The notes under the pieces were generated by a model that was given only the letters and a program-made list of their open reading frames with translations, did not search any database and was not told the origin of the DNA. This document shows positions 1 through 8,512 of a stretch of 64,000 bases of DNA, one piece after another. The translations under genes and the position numbers were made by a program. The DNA is from an uncultured Ramlibacter sp. Lineage in GTDB: Bacteria > Pseudomonadota > Gammaproteobacteria > Burkholderiales > Burkholderiaceae_C. Position 1 is the first letter of the stretch. The number at the start of each line of letters is the position of its first letter. The stretch lies in the NCBI RefSeq assembly GCF_936925435.1, contig NZ_CAKZHQ010000020.1, forward strand, positions 36,111-100,110, written 5' to 3'.

Positions 1-46
1 GGCGCCAGTTCATACGTCAGGAGGATTTGCGGCAGCAAGTGCTTCA

Positions 47-60
47 CTAATCTGAACTAA
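47..60 (+). promoter_or_regulatory. Candidate degenerate TTAAC-type box before wrbA
   Basis: CTAATCTGAACTAA matches the cupin box TTAACCGGAATTAA (5685-5698) at 10 of 14 positions. It carries two ACTAA units (46-50 and 56-60) exactly 10 bp apart. It lies 21 bp before the wrbA start. Weak on its own, it is supported by the better copies at 970, 5685 and 6513. Confidence 0.35.
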
Positions 61-81
61 TCAACCAACGAAGGCGCCACC

Positions 82-684
82 ATGACAAAGATCCTTGTCC
101 TCTACTACTCCTCCTACGGCCATATCGAAGCGATGGCCAATGCCATCGCCGAGGGAGTGCACTCCGCTGGAGCTGAAGCGATGATCAAGCGAGTCCCCGA
201 ACTCATGAGTCCAGAGGCTGCGCAGCGTGCCGGCTTGAAACTCGATCAAGCAGCACCATTGGCAACGGTGGAGGAGTTGCCCTCCTACGACGCGATCATC
301 TTTGGAACGCCGACGCGGTTTGGGAACATGGCGGCACAGATGCGCAATTTCCTGGACCAGACTGGCTCCCTGTGGGCGAAGGGCGCCCTCATCGGAAAGG
401 TCGGCAGCGTCTTCACCAGCGCCGGCAGCCAACACGGTGGACACGAGACCACCATCACGAGCTTCCACACCAGTCTGCTACACCATGGGATGGTGATTGC
501 CGGCCTGCCGTACTCGGAATCACGCCTGACAGACATTTCGCAAGTGAGTGGAGGCAGCCCTTACGGCGCCTCCACGATCGCTGGGCCGGATGGGTCCAGG
601 ACACCGAGCCCGCACGAGCTGTCGATGGCCAGTTCGCAGGGGAAATACATTGCAGGCATCGCGGCAAAGCTGTCCCGCCCATGA
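82..684 (+). CDS. wrbA: NAD(P)H:quinone oxidoreductase, WrbA type
   Basis: Cytoplasmic FMN flavoprotein of the flavodoxin fold. The WrbA family reduces quinones by two electrons with NAD(P)H, avoiding semiquinone formation. At 200 residues it has the family length. The phosphate-binding loop YYSSYGHI is at residues 8-15, TPTRFGNM at 76-83, [12 protein letters not shown] at 113-124 and GGSPYGAST near 157, all typical of WrbA. GAAGG lies about 7 bases before the ATG. A degenerate form of the TTAAC box found before nearby genes sits at 47-60, so it may share their regulator. Family assignment is secure; the physiological quinone is not known. Confidence 0.93.
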   Translation: MTKILVLYYSSYGHIEAMANAIAEGVHSAGAEAMIKRVPELMSPEAAQRAGLKLDQAAPLATVEELPSYDAIIFGTPTRFGNMAAQMRNFLDQTGSLWAKGALIGKVGSVFTSAGSQHGGHETTITSFHTSLLHHGMVIAGLPYSESRLTDISQVSGGSPYGASTIAGPDGSRTPSPHELSMASSQGKYIAGIAAKLSRP

Positions 685-1112
685 CGATGCACGCGCCTGC
701 ACCTGCCGTGCAGGATGCTCACACCTGACTGGCGCACACCGCGTGGCGGCGTGCTTCAGGGCCTAGACCCGCGGCCCACCACACTCAGCGGGTCACCATC
801 TGAGGTGGCAGCACGCTCCTTAGAAAAACGCGCGGGGAAACGACGCACAGAGCCCCCGGTGCCCCGTTTCAAGATCTGCCGGGGACTGGGGCTGTCTAAA
901 AGACTGAACAAGCATATCCACAGTTGTCTCACGCGGGAGTTCCTCCGCAGTGCTCCGGGGCAGAGCGAATTAACCGAAATTAACTCGCACTCATTGACAC
1001 CCCGACCTAGAGTTCCTCTGCTAGCGCGTCGAGAGCGTGGAAGCGATGCATGAAGTGCGGCATTTCGACACTCGGCTTCTCTTGCAGCAGCCCGACCAAA
1101 TGGAGATCATTC
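685..1112. other. Long leader between wrbA and the hydrolase gene
   Basis: About 430 bp without a convincing gene. It holds the TTAAC box at 970-984 and a possible -10 hexamer TAGAGT at 1008-1013. No clear terminator hairpin was seen after wrbA. An upstream ATG at 1050 is in frame with the hydrolase, but the added residues look unlike the family. Confidence 0.5.
970..984 (+). promoter_or_regulatory. TTAAC-N5-TTAAC box before hydrolase gene
   Basis: TTAACCGAAATTAAC has two direct TTAAC units 10 bp apart and differs by one base from the boxes before both cupin genes. Such helical-turn direct repeats are what OmpR/PhoB-type winged-helix proteins usually bind, and a gene for one lies just downstream. 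The possible -10 hexamer TAGAGT begins 24 bp further on. Confidence 0.6.
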
Positions 1113-2081
1113 ATGAAAAGCAACATCGATCCGGCAGCACATGGCTTAGGAGGCATACCAGTACACCATTGCACGTCGGATTCGCCACAACCCTACACGC
1201 CGCTCACCAGGCAATCCGAGCGCGAAATGCGGACAGCGTACCGTTGGGCGGTGGTGCGTGGGATCAAGATCTTCTACCGGGAAGTGGGAGATCCGGCCAA
1301 ACCCACCATTCTCCTGCTACACGGTTTTCCGTCCTCTTCGCACATGTACCGGGAGCTCATGGACCTACTCGCCGGTGACTTCCACCTTGTCGCGCCGGAC
1401 TATCCGGGCTCAGGCTTCAGCGACTATCCACCCGTCGACAGGTTCATGCCGTCGTTTGCGAATCTGGCCGACCTCATGTCCGAGTTCACCCGTCAGATCG
1501 GGTTGACGCATTTCCTGCTCTACATGCAGGATTTCGGCGGCCCTGTGGGCTTGCGGATGGCCACCGAGCAGCCTGAGCAAATCAATGGCCTGATCGTCCA
1601 GAACGCGAACGCATATGTGGAAGGGATCGCAGCGGATCAGCTCACCGCCATCATGGCCGCGCAGCGCCAAGGCGCCGAGCAGCTGGTGTCCCGGGATTTT
1701 GCGCTGCAACTGTACAAAACCGGCGCCCGGGACTTTGAAGCAATGGATCCAACCAGCTGGAACGTGGATGCCTGGGTCCTCGACCATGCCGAAGCCCGGC
1801 GTATCCAGACCGAGCTCATGCTGGATTACCGCTCCAACGTTGCGGAGTATCCGCGCTGGCACGCCTATCTTCGGCGCAACACGCCCAAGACACTGATCGT
1901 CTGGGGCCGCAACGACCCGGTCTTTCTGCCGTCCGGCGCGCAAGCCTACCTGCGCGATCTCCCCGAGGCGAAGCTGCGGTTCTATGACACCGGCCATTTC
2001 GCCCTGGAAGAAGACGCCCCGGCGATTGCCAGTGAGATCCTGGCGTTCTTCGGCCGCAGCGAGCGGGGGTTCTGCAGCTGA
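1113..2081 (+). CDS. Alpha/beta hydrolase, Asp-nucleophile type (epoxide hydrolase/dehalogenase-like)
   Basis: A 322-aa alpha/beta hydrolase. The oxyanion motif HGFPSSS starts at residue 70. The nucleophile is Asp140 in YMQDFGGPVG, an Asp rather than Ser, as in epoxide hydrolases and haloalkane dehalogenases. The catalytic His is in [10 protein letters not shown] near the C-terminus. I chose the ATG at 1113 because GGAGA precedes it by about 8 bases; the ATGs at 1050 and 1227 are in frame. No signal peptide is seen, so it is probably cytoplasmic. It closely resembles the exported hydrolase at 7367-8377. The substrate cannot be read from sequence. Confidence 0.85.
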   Translation: MKSNIDPAAHGLGGIPVHHCTSDSPQPYTPLTRQSEREMRTAYRWAVVRGIKIFYREVGDPAKPTILLLHGFPSSSHMYRELMDLLAGDFHLVAPDYPGSGFSDYPPVDRFMPSFANLADLMSEFTRQIGLTHFLLYMQDFGGPVGLRMATEQPEQINGLIVQNANAYVEGIAADQLTAIMAAQRQGAEQLVSRDFALQLYKTGARDFEAMDPTSWNVDAWVLDHAEARRIQTELMLDYRSNVAEYPRWHAYLRRNTPKTLIVWGRNDPVFLPSGAQAYLRDLPEAKLRFYDTGHFALEEDAPAIASEILAFFGRSERGFCS

Positions 2082-2188
2082 AGCGCTTGTCCGGGGGATA
2101 TACGATGGAGGCGGCGGGCAGTCAGCACCTGCCAGCGCCCAGGCCTGCAAACTAGAATCAACGACCAGAACGCGAGGCAGTCAACGTG

Positions 2189-5044
2189 ATGGACATCCAA
2201 GCCGAACCGATGGACCCCCAGTCCTTCTCCTTCGGGCCGTATGTCCTCCTTCCGCAACGGCAGCTGCTGTTGCTCAACGGCACCCCGATCCGGCTGGGCG
2301 GCCGGGCGCTCGACATCCTCACCGTGCTGGTCCAGCGCCAGGGCGAGCTCGTGACTAAGCGCGAACTCCTTGACCAGGTCTGGCCGGATACGGTCGTCGA
2401 AGAAGGCAACCTCAAAGTGCACATCACGGGCCTTCGGCGGGTCTTGGGTGAGGGGCCCGAGGCGCCGAAGTACATCGTGACGGTCGTCGGCCGGGGTTAC
2501 AGGTTCATTGGCACCGTCCAGACGCGGCCACTTTCAGCAGACCTCCACGAACTGCCCGCCAACCCGCCTCGCACGCACAACCTGCCCACCGGGACGGCGC
2601 ACATATTCGGGCGAGCTCCCGCCATCGAAGCGATCTGCCGCGAACTGGAAGTTTCGCGTCTGGTGTCGATCGTCGGTGCCGGGGGCATTGGCAAGACCAC
2701 GGTCGCCCTCGCCGTCGCCGAAAAGGCCCTCGGCGCCTTCAAGGACGGCATCTGGCTTGTCGATCTGGCGGTATTGAAGGACCCGGACCTGGTGCCCAAC
2801 GCGATCGCCGCTTCCGTCGGCGTCATTTCCAATCTGCCCACCACCTTCGCCGCGGTTTGCGAGCACCTGCACGAGCGAGAGGTGCTGCTCGTCCTCGACA
2901 GCTGCGAGCATATCGTCGAGGCAACCGCGGACTACGCAGCTCGAATCCTGGCTGTCGCCGCCGGGGTCAAGATCCTGGTGACCAGCCGGGAGCCGCTCGG
3001 CATGGATGGCGAACGCGTGCGCAGGCTCCCTGGGCTGGGCACGCCTCCCGCTGGGTCCGGCCTGAAGGCGCAGGATGCCCTTGCCTTCCCCGCGGTCCAA
3101 CTATTCATCAAGCGCGCGACGGACCGCTTGGAGTCGTTCGAGTTCAGGGACGCCGATGCGCCGGCTGTGAGTGAAATCTGCAGAAGGCTTGACGGCCTTG
3201 CGCTTGCGATCGAACTCGCCGCGACCCGAATCGACGCGTTCGGCGTTGGCGGACTTCTCAATCAGCTCGACAACCGGTTTCGTCTCCTCATTGGGCGCCG
3301 TGCAGGGCCCGAGAGGCACCGAACCCTGGCAGCGACGCTTGCATGGAGCTACAGTCTTCTCTCCGCAGAGGAGGCAACCCTGCTGCGGGCCGTGTCGGTG
3401 TTTTCCGGCGTGTTCGACGCCGAAGGCGCCGCCGCCGTGTCCGCACGCGATCGCGCCGAAGTCGTTGAGTGCCTGGCGCAGCTGGAAGCGCAATCCTTGC
3501 TTGCGATCGACCTGGATGCCGGTGACATCGCCTATCGCCTTCTCGAAACCACCCGCGCCGACTGCTTCGAGCGACTGTGGGAGCAGGCGGAAGATCGCAC
3601 TGTTCGCCAACGCCATGCGGAACACGTCTGCGCCGTACTCGAGCGTGCGACGTCCGAATGGGCCAAACGCCCGGCGCATGAATGGACCATCGACTATGGC
3701 CGGGTCCTGGACGATCTGCGTGACGCGCTTGCCTGGACCGCGACCGACCCTGCGAACAGGTCGCTGAGGATTCGCCTTACGCTGGCCGGCATTCTCCTGT
3801 GGAACCATTTTTCGCTCACCGAGGAATGCCGTGCCCACGTCTCTCGTGCGGTGGAGGATCTCGAAGCAGCCGGCCTTTCGGGCACGGAGTATGAGATGAA
3901 GCTCAATCTGTGGCTTGGCAGCTCGACGATGGTGACGCGCGACTTCAAGCCGCTGACGCTAGCCTCCATGCGTCGGGCCCTGGAGATCGCTACGCAGACC
4001 GACAACACCGAATACCGGCTGCGTTGCCTGTCGGCGATCTCGGTATACGAACTCTGGACCGGCGGGCACGAAGCTGGCTTGAGGTTCCTGGATGAGTTTG
4101 TCGCGATCGCTGCGGAGAAGGACCCGTCTGCGCTGCCCGAAGGTGAGGTGCACACTGCCATCGCCGACCTCTTTCTAGGCCGGCTCCAGTCCGCGTCGCG
4201 AAGACTCGAATCGCTCCGCCAGCGGGACCTGCGCTACTTCAACAGGTCCTACGACGTGCGCTACCTCGCCGACACGCTCGTCCTTCTCGAGGGCGTTTTG
4301 TCCCATGTGCAGTGGCTTATGGGGTTCCCGGACACCGCAGCCCGCACAGCCGCTGCGGCGCTGGAAAGGGCTCATCCCAATCACCACCACCTGTCGTTCA
4401 ACAATGCGCTCAACTATGCCTGTCCAGTGGCATTCTGGAGCGGACGTGATGCCGAGTGCGGCCACTTGGTCGAGAGGCTGGCGAAGCACGTCAAGCAGCA
4501 CGGCATTGTTGCGCGTCGCCCGGTTGCAATGTTCTACAGCGCCGCGCTTGCCAGCCGCAGCGCGACCGCTGAGCCGGACGCCGTCGCCAATCTTCAGAAA
4601 GCGGTCATCGAATTCCGCAACATCAACCACCTGACGCGAATAGGTTACTACCTCAGTGTTGTGGCGGCTGCTCTCGCCCGCGAGGGACGGCTCGACGAGG
4701 CGGAGTCCACGATCCTGGAAGCCTCTGCCGCCACGCTGGCGCAGGGAGAAGCTTGGTGCTTGCCTGAAGTTCTCCGTGTCCATGCGTCGATCTTGCTGGC
4801 CAAGGGACGCACCGGGGAAGCGGAATCAGTTCTGCTGGAAGCCCTGAGGGTCGCCGAGCAGACCCATGCGCTGGCCTGGCGGTTGCGCGCGGCGAACGAC
4901 CTCGCCGTTATTTGGTGCGCCACTTCGAAGGCACAAGAGGCGCGCGCCATGCTCATGCCCATCTACAGCGCATTCACCGAAGGCTTTGACACAGGTGATC
5001 TCCTGACCGCCTCACGGCTCCTTTCGTCCATCCCGGCCTCATAA
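2189..5044 (+). CDS. Winged-helix/STAND ATPase/TPR transcriptional regulator
   Basis: A 951-aa regulator. Residues 10-110 form an OmpR/PhoB-type winged helix ending in the typical VVGRGYRFIG. An AAA/STAND module follows with Walker A GAGGIGKTT near 163-171 and a Walker B-like LLVLDSCEH near 230. The C-terminal half is helical and TPR-like. Proteins of this design, annotated as predicted ATPases with a Trans_reg_C domain, are thought to switch on nucleotide and ligand binding. ATG 2189 is preceded by GAGG, and a GTG at 2186 is possible. It stands alone between a hydrolase with a TTAAC box and two cupins with the same box, so it is the obvious candidate to bind it. Confidence 0.88.
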   Translation: MDIQAEPMDPQSFSFGPYVLLPQRQLLLLNGTPIRLGGRALDILTVLVQRQGELVTKRELLDQVWPDTVVEEGNLKVHITGLRRVLGEGPEAPKYIVTVVGRGYRFIGTVQTRPLSADLHELPANPPRTHNLPTGTAHIFGRAPAIEAICRELEVSRLVSIVGAGGIGKTTVALAVAEKALGAFKDGIWLVDLAVLKDPDLVPNAIAASVGVISNLPTTFAAVCEHLHEREVLLVLDSCEHIVEATADYAARILAVAAGVKILVTSREPLGMDGERVRRLPGLGTPPAGSGLKAQDALAFPAVQLFIKRATDRLESFEFRDADAPAVSEICRRLDGLALAIELAATRIDAFGVGGLLNQLDNRFRLLIGRRAGPERHRTLAATLAWSYSLLSAEEATLLRAVSVFSGVFDAEGAAAVSARDRAEVVECLAQLEAQSLLAIDLDAGDIAYRLLETTRADCFERLWEQAEDRTVRQRHAEHVCAVLERATSEWAKRPAHEWTIDYGRVLDDLRDALAWTATDPANRSLRIRLTLAGILLWNHFSLTEECRAHVSRAVEDLEAAGLSGTEYEMKLNLWLGSSTMVTRDFKPLTLASMRRALEIATQTDNTEYRLRCLSAISVYELWTGGHEAGLRFLDEFVAIAAEKDPSALPEGEVHTAIADLFLGRLQSASRRLESLRQRDLRYFNRSYDVRYLADTLVLLEGVLSHVQWLMGFPDTAARTAAAALERAHPNHHHLSFNNALNYACPVAFWSGRDAECGHLVERLAKHVKQHGIVARRPVAMFYSAALASRSATAEPDAVANLQKAVIEFRNINHLTRIGYYLSVVAAALAREGRLDEAESTILEASAATLAQGEAWCLPEVLRVHASILLAKGRTGEAESVLLEALRVAEQTHALAWRLRAANDLAVIWCATSKAQEARAMLMPIYSAFTEGFDTGDLLTASRLLSSIPAS

Positions 5045-5047
5045 GGC

Positions 5048-5623
5048 TCACCGTCGGGAAATGGCTGCGGCGATGCCTGGTTCGTAGCTTCCATCGATCT
5101 GCACAAACAGCATGCGGCATACCTTGCCTGAGCGATTCGCCCAGGCGTGATTGGTGCCACGCTGAATCACCACGCTGCCGGGCTTGAGGAGCGTCTCCGA
5201 GTCGTCCAGGACGACACTGATCTCCCCTTCGATCACCACGCCGTAGTCGATCGATTCGGTCCGATGCATCATCGGGTGCGGCGAATCCGACTTGGTCGTC
5301 AGGCCTTTATCGTCGTTGACTTCGCGGAACAACTCCTTCATCTTTTCCTGCCCTTGGGCGAGATACACCGTGTCCGGCGGCAGGTCGACAAAGCGGATGC
5401 GCGTTCCATTCTTCGGCGCGCCATGCACCATGGGACCGCTGGTCGGATCCCGACAATTGTCGACAGGAGCCGGGGTTGCGCGGGTTTCCCAAACCTCATG
5501 AAAAATCATGCCGGCCACAGCCCGGAGCTCGGCAATCGTGGACAGCGGACCGTCGCTGGCAATGACTGATTTACCGTAGGGATCGTGTCCCGTGACGACG
5601 CGATGGATCGGTGGCAAAGACAT
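5048..5623 (-). CDS. Cupin-domain protein (copy 1)
   Basis: A 191-aa single-domain cupin. The first motif is the region MMHRTESIDYGVVIEGE and the second PGSVVIQRGTNHAW, giving the usual His/Glu metal-ligand pattern of a small metal-binding beta barrel. The family includes small dioxygenases, isomerases and ligand binders, so no reaction is assigned. GGAGCT precedes the ATG. It is a tandem duplicate of 5870-6451 and shares about 145 bp of upstream DNA with it, including the TTAAC box. It converges on the large regulator gene with only 3 bp between the two stops. Confidence 0.85.
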   Translation of the reverse strand: MSLPPIHRVVTGHDPYGKSVIASDGPLSTIAELRAVAGMIFHEVWETRATPAPVDNCRDPTSGPMVHGAPKNGTRIRFVDLPPDTVYLAQGQEKMKELFREVNDDKGLTTKSDSPHPMMHRTESIDYGVVIEGEISVVLDDSETLLKPGSVVIQRGTNHAWANRSGKVCRMLFVQIDGSYEPGIAAAISRR

Positions 5624-5770
5624 TGGAGCTCCATTTAAAGAGACGAGTGGATTCTAGGCAGAGCCCATCGTCGTGGAGTAATCCTTAACCGGAATTAACC
5701 GCGCAGGTCCTCTCCGGCTCGCTCGACAGGCCTTCACAGCTTCTGAAGGTAAAGGCTCATCAGCCGACCA
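5624..5770. repeat. Duplicated cupin upstream region, copy 1
   Basis: Aligns with 6452-6601 almost throughout: -10 region, TTAAC box, CCTCTCCGGCTCGCTCGAC and CTTCACAG. Together with the cupin genes it defines a tandem duplication with a period of about 828 bp. Confidence 0.75.
5685..5699 (-). promoter_or_regulatory. TTAAC-N5-TTAAC box before cupin copy 1
   Basis: On the plus strand TTAACCGGAATTAAC, with units at 5685-5689 and 5695-5699. It is 62 bp before the cupin start. A -10-like TAGAAT (minus strand, 5656-5651) follows after 28 bp, at the same distance as in copy 2. No good -35 is visible, which fits an activator-dependent promoter. Confidence 0.6.
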
Positions 5771-5869
5771 TGCTGGCCCAGCTCCGTTGTCAATTCACCG
5801 AGGGTTTCGGGACGCGCGAACTGCAGGTGTCATCGCAGCTGCTTGCGGCAATGCCACGCGCATAAGAAC

Positions 5870-6451
5870 TCACTTGGGTGCCAACAAGGCAGCGATGGCC
5901 GGGTCGTACTGCCCGTCGATCTGCACATACAGCATCCGGCACGGCTTGCCGGAGCGGTTTGCCCACGCGTGGTTGGTGCCGCGCTGCACGACGACGCTGC
6001 CGGGCTTGAGATGCACTTCGGAGTCGTCGAGTAAGAGAATTATCTCGCCCTCGATGACGATGCCGTAGTCAATGGCCTCGCTGCGGTGCATCATCGGATG
6101 CGGGGAATCCGGCTTAGTTGTCAACCCTTCGGGATTGCGGACCTCGTCGAACAAGTGCTTCATCCGGGCCGGCACTTTGTCGTCCGAAAGATAGCTCTCG
6201 TCGGGAGGGAAGTCGAAGAATCGCAGAAGGACGCCGTTTTTCCGCGCGGTATGTTTCAGTGGCACCAGAGTGGGGTCTTCTGTGTTGCCCACCACGGGCG
6301 GCGTGCCCCACACCTCCCATACTTCATGGAAGATCATTCCGGGAACGGACTCGACGCTGTGCACGGCTGTCAGCGGGCCGTTGCTGACAAAGACGGCCTT
6401 GCCATTGGCATCATGGCCCGTGACGACACGGTGGATAGGTGGGAAAGACAT
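5870..6451 (-). CDS. Cupin-domain protein (copy 2)
   Basis: A 193-aa paralogue of the cupin at 5048-5623. It shares MSxPPIHRVVTGHD at the N-terminus, the HPMMHRSEAIDYG motif and PGSVVVQRGTNHAWANRSG, and most of the protein aligns without gaps. GGAGG precedes the ATG. Metal-binding His and Glu residues are kept in both copies, so both may be active. The promoter region is duplicated with it, so the copies are probably co-regulated. The substrate is unknown. Confidence 0.85.
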   Translation of the reverse strand: MSFPPIHRVVTGHDANGKAVFVSNGPLTAVHSVESVPGMIFHEVWEVWGTPPVVGNTEDPTLVPLKHTARKNGVLLRFFDFPPDESYLSDDKVPARMKHLFDEVRNPEGLTTKPDSPHPMMHRSEAIDYGIVIEGEIILLLDDSEVHLKPGSVVVQRGTNHAWANRSGKPCRMLYVQIDGQYDPAIAALLAPK

Positions 6452-6601
6452 TAGACCTCCAGTTAAAGAGACGGGTGGATTCTAGGCAGGGTCCATCTTC
6501 GTGGAGCAATCCTTAACCGGAATTAACCGCGCAGTTCCTCTCCGGCTCGCTCGACGGGCCTTCACAGTTTCTGGAGGTACAGCTCATCAGCCGGCCATCG
6601 C
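6452..6601. repeat. Duplicated cupin upstream region, copy 2
   Basis: Second copy of the segment at 5624-5770, with a few substitutions and small indels. Confidence 0.75.
6513..6527 (-). promoter_or_regulatory. TTAAC-N5-TTAAC box before cupin copy 2
   Basis: Same 15-bp sequence as at 5685-5699 and the same distance (62 bp) from the cupin start. The -10-like TAGAAT is at 6484-6479 on the minus strand. Confidence 0.6.
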
Positions 6602-6696
6602 CCGGATTTCGCCTGAAGCGAAGATGCGGGCCGGCGTCATAGGCATCATCCCGGCGGCTCTGCGGGGAAGGGCTGCGCGGGAACCTGATGGGGACT

Positions 6697-7341
6697 TCAG
6701 TTGCTGTCGCCGGCGGCCCCGCTAGCCTGGCCTGCCGCCGTGGGTGCGGGGACGCGTTTGCGCAGCGCCTCGATTTCCGCAAGGAGCGGCCCATTCATTT
6801 CCCTGATTTCGCTGCGCGTGAATCGCGGCGTGATGTGCTGGGGGCAGTTCCAATCGTAAGCCAGGACGTCGATCACGATCGCGCGTTCCGCCCTGCCGGT
6901 GTAGCCCTTGACTTGCAGCGCCTCAATAAACGCAGGGTCGTTCGACCGGTCGATCACCCGAGCCGTGCCCCAGATCTTGAGACGGGCCGGGGCCGCCTGG
7001 TTCATCAGGATGAGGGCGATCCGCTGCGCCGCGTTGATGTTGCCGACGCTGATGTACTGCCCATTTCCGCGGAAGTCCGCAAAGGCGATGGTCTTCGCGT
7101 CGAGCACCCTGAGAAAGCCGCGCGGCCCTCCCCTGAACTGGACATAGGGCCAGCCATCCTCGTTCACGGTGGCCTGGTAGAACCCATCCATCTGCTCGAT
7201 GAAGTCGGCCTCGGCTTCCGTCAGTGCGTCCGGCTCCCCGGAGTTGGCTTCGGCTTCGCTGCGAGGAGACCGGGAGCCGTAGTGGGCCTGGGCCTCCCTC
7301 ACTGAGGGCGTGAATGCGATGCGCGTGAAAGGTCGGCCCAT
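6697..7341 (-). CDS. Pyridoxamine 5'-phosphate oxidase-family FMN-binding protein
   Basis: A 214-aa protein with the split-barrel FMN-binding fold. The core GFYQATVNEDGWPYVQFRGG and the stretch with FADFRGNGQYISVGN match the general PNPOx-like family, many members of which bind FMN or F420 and are not vitamin B6 enzymes. AGGAG precedes the ATG. It follows the exported hydrolase gene (7367-8377) by 25 bp on the same strand and is probably co-transcribed. Its role is likely flavin-dependent redox or detoxification; this is inference from family and neighbours. Confidence 0.8.
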   Translation of the reverse strand: MGRPFTRIAFTPSVREAQAHYGSRSPRSEAEANSGEPDALTEAEADFIEQMDGFYQATVNEDGWPYVQFRGGPRGFLRVLDAKTIAFADFRGNGQYISVGNINAAQRIALILMNQAAPARLKIWGTARVIDRSNDPAFIEALQVKGYTGRAERAIVIDVLAYDWNCPQHITPRFTRSEIREMNGPLLAEIEALRKRVPAPTAAGQASGAAGDSN

Positions 7342-7366
7342 GCGGACTCCTGTTGGATGGCGGCAC

Positions 7367-8377
7367 TCAAGAGCCGGATCTTGCCGCTGGCTTTTGCTTC
7401 GCGAGATGACGCTGCAGGAAAGACCGCATCAGGCGTCCGATCGTCGCGCTGTCTTCCTCCAGTGCGAAATGCCCCGTGTCCAACAGGTGGAGTTCGGCCT
7501 TGGGAAGATCACGGAGGTAAGGATGGGCCCCAGCGGCGGGGAAAATTTTGTCATTCTTTCCCCAAGCGATCAGCATCGGCGGCTGGTACTTGCGGAAGTA
7601 GGCCTGCCAACCGGGATACAGCGCGGGGTTGGTGCCATAGCTGTAGAACATCTCCAGCTGGATGTCCTTGTTCCCGGGCCGGTCCATGTAGGCCTGGTCC
7701 AACATCCAGGCGTCAGGGCTGATGCGGTGCGCCTCACGGTAGCCCTCGCTGTACTGCCATTTGGTGGCGGGGAGCTCGAACAGCGGACGCAGCTTGGCGC
7801 CGTTGGCCTGCGACTTGTCAGCCCAGAACTGCTTGGCGGGTACCCAGAAGTCGTTGTCCAAGCCTTCGTCGTAAGCATTGCCGTTTTGCACGATGATTGC
7901 CGTGATGCGCTCTGGATGGGCGTGCGCAATGCGATATCCGATTGGCGCGCCGTAATCCTGCACGTACATCGCGAAGGTCGACAAGCCAATGGCCTGGGTG
8001 AACTTGTCAACGACGTTGGCCAGGTTGTCGAAACTGTACTGGAACTTGTCCATCGGCGGCATGTCGCTCTGGCCATAGCCTGGATAGTCCGGCGCGACCA
8101 CATGGTAGCGGTCTGCCAGCAGTGGAATCAGGTTCCGGAACATCTGAGACGAGGTCGGGAATCCGTGTAGCAGCAGGATTGTCGGGGCGTTCTTGGGACC
8201 GGCCTCGCGGTAGAAGATGTTCAATCCGTCAACCTTGACGGTCCGGTAGCTGACCGCTGCAGTGCTCGCCACATTTGGGGCAACCTTGTCGAGCGCAGGT
8301 GCAGCCTTTGCAACCGGCGCCGCCAGGGAGCATGCAAGCGTGAGGGCGCAGAGCAGCGCCTGGAGGGTATTTCTCAT
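7367..8377 (-). CDS. Exported alpha/beta hydrolase, Asp-nucleophile type
   Basis: A 336-aa precursor. The N-terminus [19 protein letters not shown] followed by AKA is a clear signal peptide, so it is periplasmic or secreted. It has [11 protein letters not shown] (oxyanion), [10 protein letters not shown] with an Asp nucleophile, and [10 protein letters not shown] with the catalytic His. The same three blocks, IVQNxNAY and YLRDLPxA occur in the hydrolase at 1113-2081, so the two are paralogues in different compartments. AAGGACC precedes the ATG at 8377; a longer in-frame start would hide the signal peptide. The substrate is unknown. Confidence 0.85.
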   Translation of the reverse strand: MRNTLQALLCALTLACSLAAPVAKAAPALDKVAPNVASTAAVSYRTVKVDGLNIFYREAGPKNAPTILLLHGFPTSSQMFRNLIPLLADRYHVVAPDYPGYGQSDMPPMDKFQYSFDNLANVVDKFTQAIGLSTFAMYVQDYGAPIGYRIAHAHPERITAIIVQNGNAYDEGLDNDFWVPAKQFWADKSQANGAKLRPLFELPATKWQYSEGYREAHRISPDAWMLDQAYMDRPGNKDIQLEMFYSYGTNPALYPGWQAYFRKYQPPMLIAWGKNDKIFPAAGAHPYLRDLPKAELHLLDTGHFALEEDSATIGRLMRSFLQRHLAKQKPAARSGS

Positions 8378-8512
8378 GGGAAGGTCCTTTGAGGAGAGGG
8401 GTTGAAGGAAATCGGGCCGCCCGCTTTCATGGCGCAGCCTTGGGGAACCACTGCTGTCAGGGAGCACGGCGGTCAGGGGCGGCCGGAGCTGCCAATGGAA
8501 TGCGCGCGCCGC

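Noticed and set aside
970..1013. TTGACA at 995-1000 as -35 of the hydrolase promoter
   Set aside because: Only 7 bp separate it from the possible -10 at 1008, too short for a sigma-70 promoter.
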